NCBI RefSeq assembly: GCF_033558715.1
Contig: NZ_CP114612.1
Coordinates: 1-7,513 of the forward strand
Direction of reading: 5' to 3'
Source: Acinetobacter sp. YWS30-1
GTDB taxonomy: Bacteria > Pseudomonadota > Gammaproteobacteria > Pseudomonadales > Moraxellaceae
Length of the DNA stretch: 7,513 bases
In this document: positions 1 to 5,335 of the stretch, piece after piece
Layout of the letters: every line of letters begins with the position of its first letter
Numbering within the stretch: position 1 is the stretch's first letter
Translations under genes and position numbers: made by a program
The notes under the pieces: generated by a model
Database searches by the model: none
What the model saw: only the letters and a program-made list of their open reading frames with translations
Told to the model about the DNA's origin: nothing

Positions 1-924
1 ATGCGGGACCTAGTAGTTAAAGACAATGCATTAATTAATGCGAGTTATAACTTAGACTTAGTAGAACAACGTTTGATCTTATTAGCCATCGTCGAAGCAA
101 GAGATAGTGGTCGGGGAATCAATGCAAATGACCCTTTAGAAGTCCATGCTGAGAGTTATGTAAATCAATTTAATGTTGCAAGACAAACAGCTTACCAAGC
201 GTTAAAAGATGCCTGTAAAGATCTATTTGTACGTCAATTTAGCTATCAAGAAATTAATAAAAGAGGAAATGTAGAGAATGTTTTAAGTCGCTGGGTCAGC
301 GAAATTAGATATATCGACGATGAAGCTACAGTAAAGTTAATATTTGCCCCTGCAATCGTGCCACTTATTACACGTTTAGAAGAACAATTTACTAAATATG
401 AGTTACAACAGATTAGTAATCTCAGCAGCGCTTATGCTGTGCGATTGTATGAATTATTAATTGCTTGGCGCAGTACAGGTCAAACTCCCATTATTGAACT
501 AGCAGAATTCAGACAAAAAATAGGCGTTCTTGATGATGAATATACAAGAATGGGAAATTTTAAAGATCGAGTATTAAATTTAGCTATTGCTCAAATTAAT
601 GAACATACGGATATTAACGTCCAATGTCAGCAACATAAAAAGGGACGTAATATTTCTGGTTTTTCATTCACCTTTAAACTGAAAAAAGTCGTTATAGCTC
701 ATAGTAAAGAGCAAACTGCTCTTGAGATTTTCTCAAAATTTACCGATGCACAGTGTCATCTTTTTGCCAGTAAACTGTCTGAGCTTCCAGATATGAATAA
801 ATATTCTCAAGGTACTGAAAGCTACTCACAATTTGCAGTTCGAATTTCTGAAATGCTACGAGATCCACAAAAATTTGAAGAACTACTCCCCTATCTAAAG
901 AAAGTAGGCTTTAATACAAAATAA
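1..924 (+). CDS. repB: RepB replication initiator, Rep_3 family
   Basis: This is the plasmid replication initiator, which binds iterons in the origin and opens it for the host replisome. The 307-residue length is normal for Acinetobacter Rep_3 proteins, and the N-terminus (MRDLVVKDNALINASYNL, then LVEQRLILLAIVEA) is the typical start of that group. Two winged-helix domains are expected, roughly residues 5-125 and 130-230; SSAYAVRLYELLIAW near 140-155 is the conserved start of the second. The ATG at base 1 is preferred because, if the molecule is circular, an in-frame TAG lies four codons upstream (7502-7504) with no other start between. No strong Shine-Dalgarno is visible. Iterons at 7273-7360 would sit about 150 bp upstream across the junction, the usual arrangement. 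The family call is from recognition; iteron binding is inferred. Confidence 0.95.
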   Translation: MRDLVVKDNALINASYNLDLVEQRLILLAIVEARDSGRGINANDPLEVHAESYVNQFNVARQTAYQALKDACKDLFVRQFSYQEINKRGNVENVLSRWVSEIRYIDDEATVKLIFAPAIVPLITRLEEQFTKYELQQISNLSSAYAVRLYELLIAWRSTGQTPIIELAEFRQKIGVLDDEYTRMGNFKDRVLNLAIAQINEHTDINVQCQQHKKGRNISGFSFTFKLKKVVIAHSKEQTALEIFSKFTDAQCHLFASKLSELPDMNKYSQGTESYSQFAVRISEMLRDPQKFEELLPYLKKVGFNTK

Positions 925-940
925 ACTTCATGTTCAGATT

Positions 941-960
941 GGATGTTCATACGAACATCC
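941..960. promoter_or_regulatory. Perfect palindrome between repB and the HTH gene (possible operator)
   Basis: GGATGTTC at 941-948 and GAACATCC at 953-960 form a perfect 8-bp inverted repeat around ATAC. It lies 16 bp after the repB stop and 24 bp before the TTG start of the next gene. No T-run follows, so a terminator is unlikely. An operator, perhaps for the HTH protein encoded just downstream, or an RNA hairpin between the two cistrons, is more plausible. Its role is inferred from position only. Confidence 0.5.
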
Positions 961-984
961 TTGTACACGCACTGAGGGATTACA

Positions 985-1536
985 TTGAACACAACAAAAT
1001 TCAGCGTCATGGACGCAAGTAAAGCCTTTAAAAAATCACGTACAACAATATATGAGGCTTTAAAAAATGGTGAGTTATCAAGAGATCATGATGGTCTTAT
1101 AGACTTATCTGAACTTATCAGAGTTTATGGCAATCCAATCGCTGTTCAGTCCAGTACACGCACTGAACAAGTTCAGAAGGATGTACAGGTACACGTTCAA
1201 TCTGAAGTTGAAAATGTATTAAAAGACCAGATTTCTTTACTCAAAAATCAGTTAGATTTAGCAAATCAAAGAGAAAAGTCTTTGATGCAACATATTGAAG
1301 ATCTTACTCATAGAATTGAGTTTAAAGGCACCTTAGAACAGCCAAAACAAGAAAATATTAATCAGCTAAATGAATCTACTAATTCGAATATAGCAACAGA
1401 TCCTCGGCCACAGGATGAATCAAACTATGACGGATTGACTACTTCAGAGAATAAACGCATCCCTGTTCCAGAACACGTTGAGCCTGAACCTAAAAAGAGG
1501 GGCTTTCTTAGCCGCTTTTTCCTTCCATATGGTTAG
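985..1536 (+). CDS. Plasmid replication-associated HTH DNA-binding protein
   Basis: This is the small DNA-binding protein that commonly follows repB in Acinetobacter plasmids, often labelled plasmid replication DNA-binding protein. Residues 5-50 (FSVMDASKAFKKSRTTIYEAL, then GLIDLSELIRVYG) form a MerR/excisionase-like helix-turn-helix. Residues about 68-110 (VQVHVQSEVENVLKDQISLL and on) look like a coiled coil, probably for dimerisation. A low-complexity linker follows, and the protein ends in a basic, aromatic tail (KKRGFLSRFFLPYG), which could touch membrane or a partner. The TTG start is chosen because GAGGG lies at 974-978, 6 nt upstream; the next ATG (1009) would cut into the HTH region. 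It is separated from repB by 60 bp and is probably co-transcribed. KfrA-like or copy-control roles are possible; the exact function is not shown by sequence. Confidence 0.85.
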   Translation: MNTTKFSVMDASKAFKKSRTTIYEALKNGELSRDHDGLIDLSELIRVYGNPIAVQSSTRTEQVQKDVQVHVQSEVENVLKDQISLLKNQLDLANQREKSLMQHIEDLTHRIEFKGTLEQPKQENINQLNESTNSNIATDPRPQDESNYDGLTTSENKRIPVPEHVEPEPKKRGFLSRFFLPYG

Positions 1537-1543
1537 CCAGGAC

Positions 1544-1608
1544 TCCAGTTTTTTGATGAGCCAATTTCAGTACAAGCACCTGAAATAATGACTCCTCAAA
1601 AAACCGGA
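1544..1608. repeat. 17-bp imperfect inverted repeat after the rep operon
   Basis: TCCAGTTTTTTGATGAG (1544-1560) and CTCCTCAAAAAACCGGA (1592-1608) are reverse complements at 15 of 17 positions, separated by 31 bp. It begins 7 bp after the stop of the HTH gene, so it may end or protect the rep transcript. The long loop and the AT-rich arms without a following T-run make it a weak terminator candidate. Confidence 0.4.
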
Positions 1609-1680
1609 CGATGTTTATTAAAACTAATCAAAACCGTGGAACATTGCTCAAGAATTAAGCGTGGAACAAGAAAAAACATA

Positions 1681-1716
1681 AAAAAAAAGCCCACCTTGGG
1701 GAGGTTGGGCAAAAAA
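1681..1716 (-). terminator. Rho-independent terminator, minus strand, in the 1537-1839 gene-free stretch
   Basis: The stem GCCCA/TGGGC with inner CCT/AGG lies at 1689-1710. Read on the minus strand it is followed by eight T (1688-1681), the classic terminator form. It would end transcription coming from the minus-strand secreted-protein gene 124 bp upstream. An A-run also flanks the other side (1711-1716), so it could act weakly on the plus strand. The 1537-1839 stretch holds this terminator, an inverted repeat and a pdif site, and no credible gene. Confidence 0.6.
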
Positions 1717-1754
1717 GAAACTACAGCGTTGAATTTTCAAGAGAATTATAACGC

Positions 1755-1782
1755 ATTTCGTATAAGGTGTATTATGTTAATT
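1755..1782 (+). other. pdif site (XerC/XerD recombination), C-to-D orientation
   Basis: The XerC arm is ATTTCGTATAA (1755-1765), the 6-bp spacer is GGTGTA (1766-1771) and the XerD arm is TTATGTTAATT (1772-1782). Arms and spacing fit the chromosomal dif and Acinetobacter plasmid pdif consensus. It is the left boundary of a module whose other end at 2364-2391 is in the opposite orientation. Host XerC and XerD would act here. The match is seen directly; recombination activity is inferred. Confidence 0.9.
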
Positions 1783-1796
1783 TTAGGAAAACTATA

Positions 1797-1812
1797 GATT
1801 GCGTTTGCAATC
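1797..1812. repeat. Short hairpin GATTGC/GCAATC
   Basis: GATTGC (1797-1802) and GCAATC (1807-1812) are perfect inverted arms around GTTT. The hairpin lies 27 bp beyond the 3' end of the minus-strand secreted-protein gene. No long T-run follows on either strand, so its role, if any, is unclear. Confidence 0.3.
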
Positions 1813-1839
1813 GTAAGCTATTTAACACATAGATATTTT

Positions 1840-2232
1840 TTAATTATAGTAAGTTTTTGCTGCTAGAGTTTGACAGCTAACTCCTGTGATTTTTATTCCC
1901 GCAACCTCATGAGTAGACACATTGTAGACTCCTGCTCCAGTAGCATTAGTTGAAACAGTAGCTCTACTTTTACCTTGGGGAATGACGTAATTTATATAAG
2001 TTCCATAGTTCACTACATGACGGTCATTTTTATTTATAATTATGTCGTAGCGAATTTGACCTGAACATTGTGATTTCTTACATTCATTGGATTCAACACT
2101 AAATGATCTTGCAAAATTTTTCCCAGTGACATTTACAACTTCTGCATTACATCTTTGAGTATCAGCATGAGCAAAGTTTAATGTGACTAATGGAATAGCT
2201 AAAAAAAATAAAGATAATTTATTAAGTATCAT
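1840..2232 (-). CDS. Small secreted protein of unknown function, pdif-module cargo
   Basis: This is a hypothetical exported protein of about 130 residues from the ATG at 2232. An N-terminal signal peptide is clear: MILNKLSLFFLAIPLVTL, then a probable signal-peptidase I site after NFAHA. The mature part (about 107 residues) holds four cysteines (RCNAEV, NECKKSQCSG, VSCQTL), consistent with two disulfides in the periplasm or outside the cell, and a beta-rich, Thr/Asn/Val-rich pattern. A GTG at 2262 could add 10 residues (MILNNQLTII), but it would put extra residues before an already complete signal peptide. Neither start has a good Shine-Dalgarno. It is the only gene between two inverted pdif sites, and a minus-strand terminator lies at 1681-1716. 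I do not recognise the family; bacteriocin, inhibitor or adhesion-related roles are all open. Confidence 0.7.
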   Translation of the reverse strand: MILNKLSLFFLAIPLVTLNFAHADTQRCNAEVVNVTGKNFARSFSVESNECKKSQCSGQIRYDIIINKNDRHVVNYGTYINYVIPQGKSRATVSTNATGAGVYNVSTHEVAGIKITGVSCQTLAAKTYYN

Positions 2233-2363
2233 GATAATGGTTAATTGATTGTTTAAAATCACATTTTAAGAGATATTTGGTTGAAATAGATAGTATCTTA
2301 AACAAGTAACTGACTATTTTTTACAGAAATTTATTTCATCAAAGACATTTTAAATATTTACTC

Positions 2364-2391
2364 ATTTAACATAATAGAGCTTATACGAAAC
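2364..2391 (-). other. pdif site (XerC/XerD recombination), inverted relative to 1755-1782
   Basis: Read on the plus strand: XerD arm ATTTAACATAA (2364-2374), spacer TAGAGC (2375-2380), XerC arm TTATACGAAAC (2381-2391). Only the last base of the XerC arm departs from the common TTATACGAAAT. The orientation is D-to-C, opposite to the site at 1755, so the 637-bp block between has the C/D...D/C layout usual for Acinetobacter dif modules. The spacer, read on its XerC-to-XerD strand, is GCTCTA and differs from GGTGTA of the first site. Confidence 0.88.
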
Positions 2392-2403
2392 GCAAAATAA
2401 ATA

Positions 2404-2433
2404 GTGTTAAATTTCAAAAAGTTATGCTATAAG
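2404..2433 (+). promoter_or_regulatory. Extended -10 promoter for the short RNA
   Basis: TGCTATAAG at 2426-2433 gives an extended -10 element (TG, one base, TATAAG). A weak -35 (GTGTTA, 2404-2409) lies 18 bp upstream. Initiation would fall at the G-run near 2440, just before two hairpins, so the promoter, RNA and terminator together fit a compact sRNA gene. Confidence 0.5.
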
Positions 2434-2439
2434 AAATCG

Positions 2440-2488
2440 GGGACGCAAACCCGAAAAGCCGACTTGGAAACAAATCGGCTTTTTTTTA
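2440..2488 (+). ncRNA. Short structured RNA resembling C4 antisense RNA
   Basis: A transcript of about 50 nt would form two hairpins. The first is short: GGG (2440-2442) with CCC (2450-2452). The second is GCCGACTTG (2458-2466) with CAAATCGGC (2471-2479) around a GAAA tetraloop, with one C/A mismatch, and runs into eight T. The order (short GGG/CCC hairpin, CCCGAAAAG linker, GNRA-capped hairpin ending in GGCTTTT) resembles C4 antisense RNAs of phages P1/P7, relatives of which I recall as multiplied in Acinetobacter genomes. C4 RNAs repress antirepressor translation by base pairing. No complementary target is visible in this window, so any target would be in trans. The structure is seen; family membership is from memory and should be tested against the Rfam model. 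Confidence 0.5.
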
Positions 2489-2579
2489 GGCGGTTTTGAT
2501 AGTTCTTGCCAATAAATTTGTTTAAAAAGTAGTCTATTTTGCGATTTTTTAAATTTTATCAATGCTTGAATGCTTAAAA

Positions 2580-2602
2580 TTATCCACATTTTTTGTGGAT
2601 AA
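2580..2602. promoter_or_regulatory. Inverted pair of perfect DnaA boxes
   Basis: TTATCCACA (2580-2588) and TGTGGATAA (2594-2602) are two consensus DnaA boxes facing each other across five T. The surrounding 2515-2615 is AT-rich, as at an unwinding region. The site lies about 2.7 kb from the iterons going round the circle, which is unusual for an iteron origin. The same sequence could also form a 9-bp hairpin. DnaA binding is inferred from the consensus match only. Confidence 0.55.
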
Positions 2603-2667
2603 AATTTAGGCTATTTTGTACGCCCTGGCGCACATGAAACTCGGCCCTTTGCGGCTATCTAGGATAC

Positions 2668-2710
2668 TGGAACTTTCCTATGATGAACTCATCAGGAACA
2701 GGAAGTTCCA
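2668..2710. repeat. Nested inverted repeats upstream of the AT-rich operon
   Basis: The outer arms TGGAACTTTCCT (2668-2679) and AGGAAGTTCCA (2700-2710) pair with one bulged T. The inner arms TGATGA (2681-2686) and TCATCA (2689-2694) pair perfectly around AC. Together they could fold into a stacked hairpin of about 17 bp. It lies in the gene-free 2392-2842 stretch and has no T-run, so it is not a terminator. It could be a protein-binding site or a structured RNA leader; function unknown. Confidence 0.4.
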
Positions 2711-2779
2711 TAACATAAAACAAAAATTATAAGTTATTGCACATGGACCAGAGGGTACAACAGCACAATCAGCGACAAT

Positions 2780-2810
2780 AAAAAACCCCGGCAGGATGCC
2801 GGGGTTTTTT
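2780..2810. terminator. Strong bidirectional rho-independent terminator
   Basis: CCCCGGC (2786-2792) and GCCGGGG (2798-2804) form a perfect 7-bp GC stem with loop AGGAT. It is flanked by A6 and T6 that extend pairing to 13 bp and supply a T-run on both strands. It insulates the downstream operon from upstream transcription, so that operon needs its own promoter. Confidence 0.9.
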
Positions 2811-2845
2811 ATCGTCTAAAATTTTCTTTTCTCTAAGAACATTTG

Positions 2846-2851
2846 TATACT
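2846..2851 (+). promoter_or_regulatory. Likely -10 element of the three-gene operon
   Basis: TATACT matches the -10 consensus at five of six bases and lies 35 bp after the terminator. No good -35 is seen (TTTCTT at 2823-2828 with 17-bp spacing). Transcription would start near 2858, about 20 nt before the ATG at 2879. This placement argues against the TTG at 2843 as the start codon. Confidence 0.4.
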
Positions 2852-2878
2852 ACTGAAAATTTAACTAAAAGTTTTAAA

Positions 2879-3574
2879 ATGAATCTTATTCATCAAGAGC
2901 ATCAAGGCTTCTTTTTTTGTAATAACCTAGACTTAACTCCATCACCAGAACTATATAATTTATTACTACAAGAATTTAGTAGATACGGATTAATGCCTAA
3001 TATTGGACATGAAATCAATATAGAAACAGGAGAAAAGAAGCAGTTCGTTATATTAGTAAATTCTAAAGAAGACTTTAGAATTGAATTTCCTATGCATGGT
3101 ATTGTAATTAATCAGTATAAAGAAAGTTTTGAAAATTTTTACTCACAATTTAAAGATATTGTTTTGACTCTCGGAAAAATTTTTCCTTTGAAAAAAGGTA
3201 ATAGAGTTTCATTAATAAGTACTAAAATATTTGATGGTACTGAGTCTCAGTATAAGACAATTTATCAAAATCTTTTTACGTATAAATCTGCTAACCCTTT
3301 TGAGTGGGATAATAGAATCGCCGAAAAAAGATATATTTTAGGAGATTCTGAAGAAATTAATAGCATTAGTAATATAAAAAGAGGTGAAATGATTTCTCCA
3401 TTTTTTAACAATGGAAGACCTAAATCTGTTTTAGCTTTCTCAGTTGATTCAAATACTGCTCCATCTAAAGCTGAAAATAGATTTACTTTTGCTAATTCAA
3501 TCAAAGCTTACGATGAACTCTATCAAAATAATTTGAGACTTTTAAAGGAGTTAAACAGATATGAAAACATCTGA
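2879..3574 (+). CDS. Unknown protein, first gene of an AT-rich three-gene operon
   Basis: A 231-residue, probably cytoplasmic protein with no signal peptide or membrane segment and no catalytic motif I can recognise. The N-terminal half alternates short beta-like segments (VILVNSKEDFRIEFPMHGIVINQY) with helices. The C-terminus has a strand, SVLAFSVDSNT, then a long helix (FANSIKAYDELYQNNLRLLKELNR). That ending loosely recalls TIGR04255-type conserved hypothetical proteins, but the resemblance is weak and I do not assign it. The ATG at 2879 is preferred because the likely -10 overlaps the region just after the alternative TTG (2843), which would add 12 residues. It overlaps the next gene by 14 bp, so the two are translated together. 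It is far more AT-rich than the relaxase gene, suggesting separate acquisition. Confidence 0.75.
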   Translation: MNLIHQEHQGFFFCNNLDLTPSPELYNLLLQEFSRYGLMPNIGHEINIETGEKKQFVILVNSKEDFRIEFPMHGIVINQYKESFENFYSQFKDIVLTLGKIFPLKKGNRVSLISTKIFDGTESQYKTIYQNLFTYKSANPFEWDNRIAEKRYILGDSEEINSISNIKRGEMISPFFNNGRPKSVLAFSVDSNTAPSKAENRFTFANSIKAYDELYQNNLRLLKELNRYENI

Positions 3575-4130
3575 TAATATTGATTTCTTTAAAGATATTG
3601 ATTTTTCTAAATTTATTTCTAATGAGTCTAATGTCATTCATAATTATTTGCTGAGCTCTAGTTCTAAGTTTGAATCTGCTACAGATTTAACATCTCACTT
3701 ATCTATAGAAGCAGAAAAAAATTCCAAGAAACTTATTAGAATTTTGAAACAAGATGAATTTGTTCCAGGTGAGTTAAATAAGACACAGCTTTTTCTAGAA
3801 AATTTATTAGTTAAAAATAAAGATTTATTTAGAGAAGTATTTCAAAAAACTTGGTTACAAATTTTTCCTGAAAAAAATACTATTCATATTATTAATTTTA
3901 TTAGTATGGCATCCTATTTTGATTACGATGTTCTGGACGATCGTGCTGACGTATTGGTAATCAGTGGATGTAGTCATATTGATATCAGAGTTAATGAAGC
4001 AGCTATAAGAGCTATTGAAAGTTGGGAGCAAAAAAAACATATTGATTTTTTGAAAGCAATCAAACCGACAGAAGTGGAATGGTTAGAATCTTATAAAAGT
4101 AATGTGATAAAGATATTAGAGTTAATGTAA
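3561..4130 (+). CDS. Unknown protein with HEAT-like C-terminus, second gene of operon
   Basis: A 189-residue soluble, mostly helical protein. The last 70 residues (VLVISGCSHIDIRVNEAAIR, then AIESWEQKKHIDFLKAI and WLESYKSNVIKILELM) follow the helix-turn-helix pattern of HEAT repeats, with the typical D.RVNEAAIRA core, so a protein-protein scaffold or adaptor is plausible. The first half is polar and Ser/Asn/Lys-rich with no known motif. The start is well supported by AAAGGAG at 3544-3550, 10 nt before the ATG, inside the end of the preceding gene. The stop is followed after 2 bp by the third gene, so all three are tightly coupled. No enzyme residues are apparent. The HEAT call is my reading of the sequence pattern; the role in the operon is inferred. 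Confidence 0.78.
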   Translation: MKTSDNIDFFKDIDFSKFISNESNVIHNYLLSSSSKFESATDLTSHLSIEAEKNSKKLIRILKQDEFVPGELNKTQLFLENLLVKNKDLFREVFQKTWLQIFPEKNTIHIINFISMASYFDYDVLDDRADVLVISGCSHIDIRVNEAAIRAIESWEQKKHIDFLKAIKPTEVEWLESYKSNVIKILELM

Positions 4131-4132
4131 GT

Positions 4133-4681
4133 ATGTATTTATTAAGATCTTTTTCACTATCTAAATGGTCTCCAAATTTAGTAAAATCTTTAAATGACTT
4201 TGAAACCGACCCAATTACAGGGTGTACAAGGACGCAATCGAATGAGCTCTCGGTTTGGAAAATAGATTCTTTTTGTTGGGACTCAGATTTAATCAATAAA
4301 ATCATTACTGCTTTTGCCATTAATAAAGATGCTCCAGCAACATTAGATTTTATATTTTTAGATGGAGGTTTCTTAACTTCTAAAGGTATAGAAATAGAAA
4401 ATAAAGAAGCCGAAACTCCCTATGAACAAATGAATTCGTATCATCATGATTTAACAAAACTAACTTATGAAAAACTGGGGATAGTGGCAGATCATATTGT
4501 TACCCAATTAAATGATAGAGAAACTCATAAAAGAATTGAAAAAGCGATTCTAATTAAATTAGTTGTGGATATTTATCTAAAAGAAGGTCAAGAAGCATTT
4601 GATTTAGATAGCTTATCTGAAAAATGGGTAAAAGCTATTAAGAGTGAAATTACAAAAAGAGGTTTAAAGCAAATACCTTAA
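4133..4681 (+). CDS. Unknown protein, third gene of operon
   Basis: A 182-residue soluble protein. It opens with MYLLRSFSLSKW and has NELSVWKID near residue 37, AFAINKDAPATLDFIFLDGG near 62-81 and an acidic/charged helical C-terminal half. I recall this overall pattern (an MYLxR start, then SVWxI, then a line on estimated or ranged values) from uncharacterised bacterial proteins, but no function is attached to it. There is no signal peptide, membrane segment or catalytic motif. The ATG lies 2 bp after the previous stop with no clear Shine-Dalgarno, so expression probably depends on translational coupling. A large hairpin at 4696-4751 ends the operon. It could be an immunity, sensor or effector partner of the first two; sequence alone does not decide. 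Confidence 0.77.
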   Translation: MYLLRSFSLSKWSPNLVKSLNDFETDPITGCTRTQSNELSVWKIDSFCWDSDLINKIITAFAINKDAPATLDFIFLDGGFLTSKGIEIENKEAETPYEQMNSYHHDLTKLTYEKLGIVADHIVTQLNDRETHKRIEKAILIKLVVDIYLKEGQEAFDLDSLSEKWVKAIKSEITKRGLKQIP

Positions 4682-4695
4682 TTATTCTTAACTAC

Positions 4696-4760
4696 TAGCT
4701 TCTATCTAAGGCTAGTCTTTTATTACAGGGACTAGCCTTAGATAGAAGCTAAAGTTTTTT
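4696..4760 (+). terminator. 22-bp perfect hairpin terminator of the operon
   Basis: The arms 4696-4717 and 4730-4751 are perfect reverse complements (arm ends TAGCTTCT and GGCTAGTC) around a 12-nt loop. T6 follows at 4755-4760. It lies 14 bp after the last operon gene. The right arm includes the stop codon of the broken minus-strand yqaE-like gene (4749-4751), so it would also shape the 3' end of that transcript, although no T-run is present on that side. Confidence 0.8.
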
Positions 4761-4929
4761 AATTTTCTGATCATTCTTATATTGCGATAAAGCGTACACA
4801 GCCCAAATCATAGCAGGGATCCAACCTAGGATCGTAATTTGAAGAAATAAACACATTATTCCTGCGAATGGACGACCGATAGTAAAAAAATAATAACCAA
4901 GGAAAAAGCAAAGCTGGCAGAAGTCTCAT
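4749..4929 (-). pseudogene. YqaE/Pmp3-type small membrane protein, frameshifted
   Basis: From the ATG at 4929 the minus strand reads MRLLPALLFPWLLFF, then leaves frame. The next frame continues TIGRPFAGIMCLFLQITILG, then WIPAMIWAVYALSQYKNDQK and ends in IKKL with TAG at 4749. Removing one T from the seven-T run (plus-strand A-run 4884-4890) joins both into a 59-residue protein with two hydrophobic segments, the normal size and pattern of Acinetobacter YqaE/Pmp3-like proteins. AGGAC lies about 8 nt before the ATG. The downstream frame has no start codon of its own and meets a TGA just upstream. So the gene is broken, the homopolymer was miscounted in sequencing, or slippage on the T-run restores frame. 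Intact family members sit in the inner membrane; their role is poorly known. Confidence 0.75.
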
Positions 4930-4963
4930 ATTACAGTCCTATTGATGCGTTATTTCGGAAGAG

Positions 4964-5245
4964 TTAATGGTCCACAAGGGGTAAATTAAACAGCTTGCGA
5001 TCTCTTTCATCCGTCAAATACTTATCCATCTGAGCAATTAGTTTAGCTCGGGCTTGCTCATCATCTTCAGTGATTTTTAGCATACAGGATCCGATTAAAA
5101 TCTTGCGTCTGGTATCATCTTTTCGGGCTTGCTCTTTCTCTTTGGCACGTTCTCTTGCAAGTGCTGCCTGTCTTTGAGCTTTCAGTTGTTTCAGCTTTTC
5201 TTCCTGGGCCTTGATTTTGCTGTCTAGTGTTTCAGTAACGCTCAT
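4964..5245 (-). CDS. Mobilization accessory protein (MobC/MobS-like coiled coil)
   Basis: A 93-residue charged protein encoded back to back with the relaxase, typical of relaxosome accessory proteins in small Acinetobacter MOBQ plasmids. Residues 1-45 (MSVTETLDSKIKAQEEKLKQ, then a KAQRQAALARERAKEKEQAR stretch) form a coiled coil. The second half (RRKILIGSCMLKITEDDEQA, then DKYLTDERDRKLFNLPL) is a helical domain with the conserved ending DRxLFxLPL. It probably binds oriT DNA or helps the relaxase. The ATG at 5245 is chosen: extending the frame to 5401 would add 52 residues of low quality that run across the oriT repeats, and GGA lies 5 nt before 5245. No gene symbol is assigned, since naming of these proteins varies. 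Confidence 0.82.
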   Translation of the reverse strand: MSVTETLDSKIKAQEEKLKQLKAQRQAALARERAKEKEQARKDDTRRKILIGSCMLKITEDDEQARAKLIAQMDKYLTDERDRKLFNLPLVDH

Positions 5246-5285
5246 TAATCCAATACCATCATCCTGGGAAAACATCCCTAACATA

Positions 5286-5313
5286 AGCGCACTTGAATAT
5301 GCATTCAAGGTGC
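5286..5313 (-). other. Second oriT-like core (possible duplicate nic region)
   Basis: On the minus strand the inverted repeat CTTGAA, TGCATA, TTCAAG (5309-5292) runs straight into AAGTGCGCT (5294-5286). This is the same order as in the main oriT core 56 bp away: inverted repeat, then AAGTGCGCT. The following bases (TATG) differ from the expected CCT/TCT. It may be an accessory binding site for the relaxosome or a degenerate oriT copy. Confidence 0.45.
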
Positions 5314-5335
5314 TATATGTATAGTAATGTTTTCC

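Noticed and set aside
1588..1797. 69-codon plus-strand open frame
   Set aside because: It runs through a terminator and a complete pdif site, is dominated by A-run lysines, and has no recognisable domain or clear ribosome binding site.
2630..2710. Integron attC-like site
   Set aside because: Inverted repeats are present, but no pair of core sites with the expected GTTRRRY and RYYYAAC ends could be placed.
2743..2781. 12-codon peptide MDQRVQQHNQRQ just before the strong terminator
   Set aside because: It could be a leader peptide, but it has no ribosome binding site and no run of regulatory codons; too short to support.
2617..2810. Type III toxin-antitoxin RNA locus
   Set aside because: The terminator before a downstream gene is suggestive, but there are no tandem repeats and the next protein does not look like a ToxN-type endoribonuclease.
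3265..4320. Minus-strand open frames opposite the three-gene operon
   Set aside because: They are shadows of the plus-strand genes, with no independent start signals.
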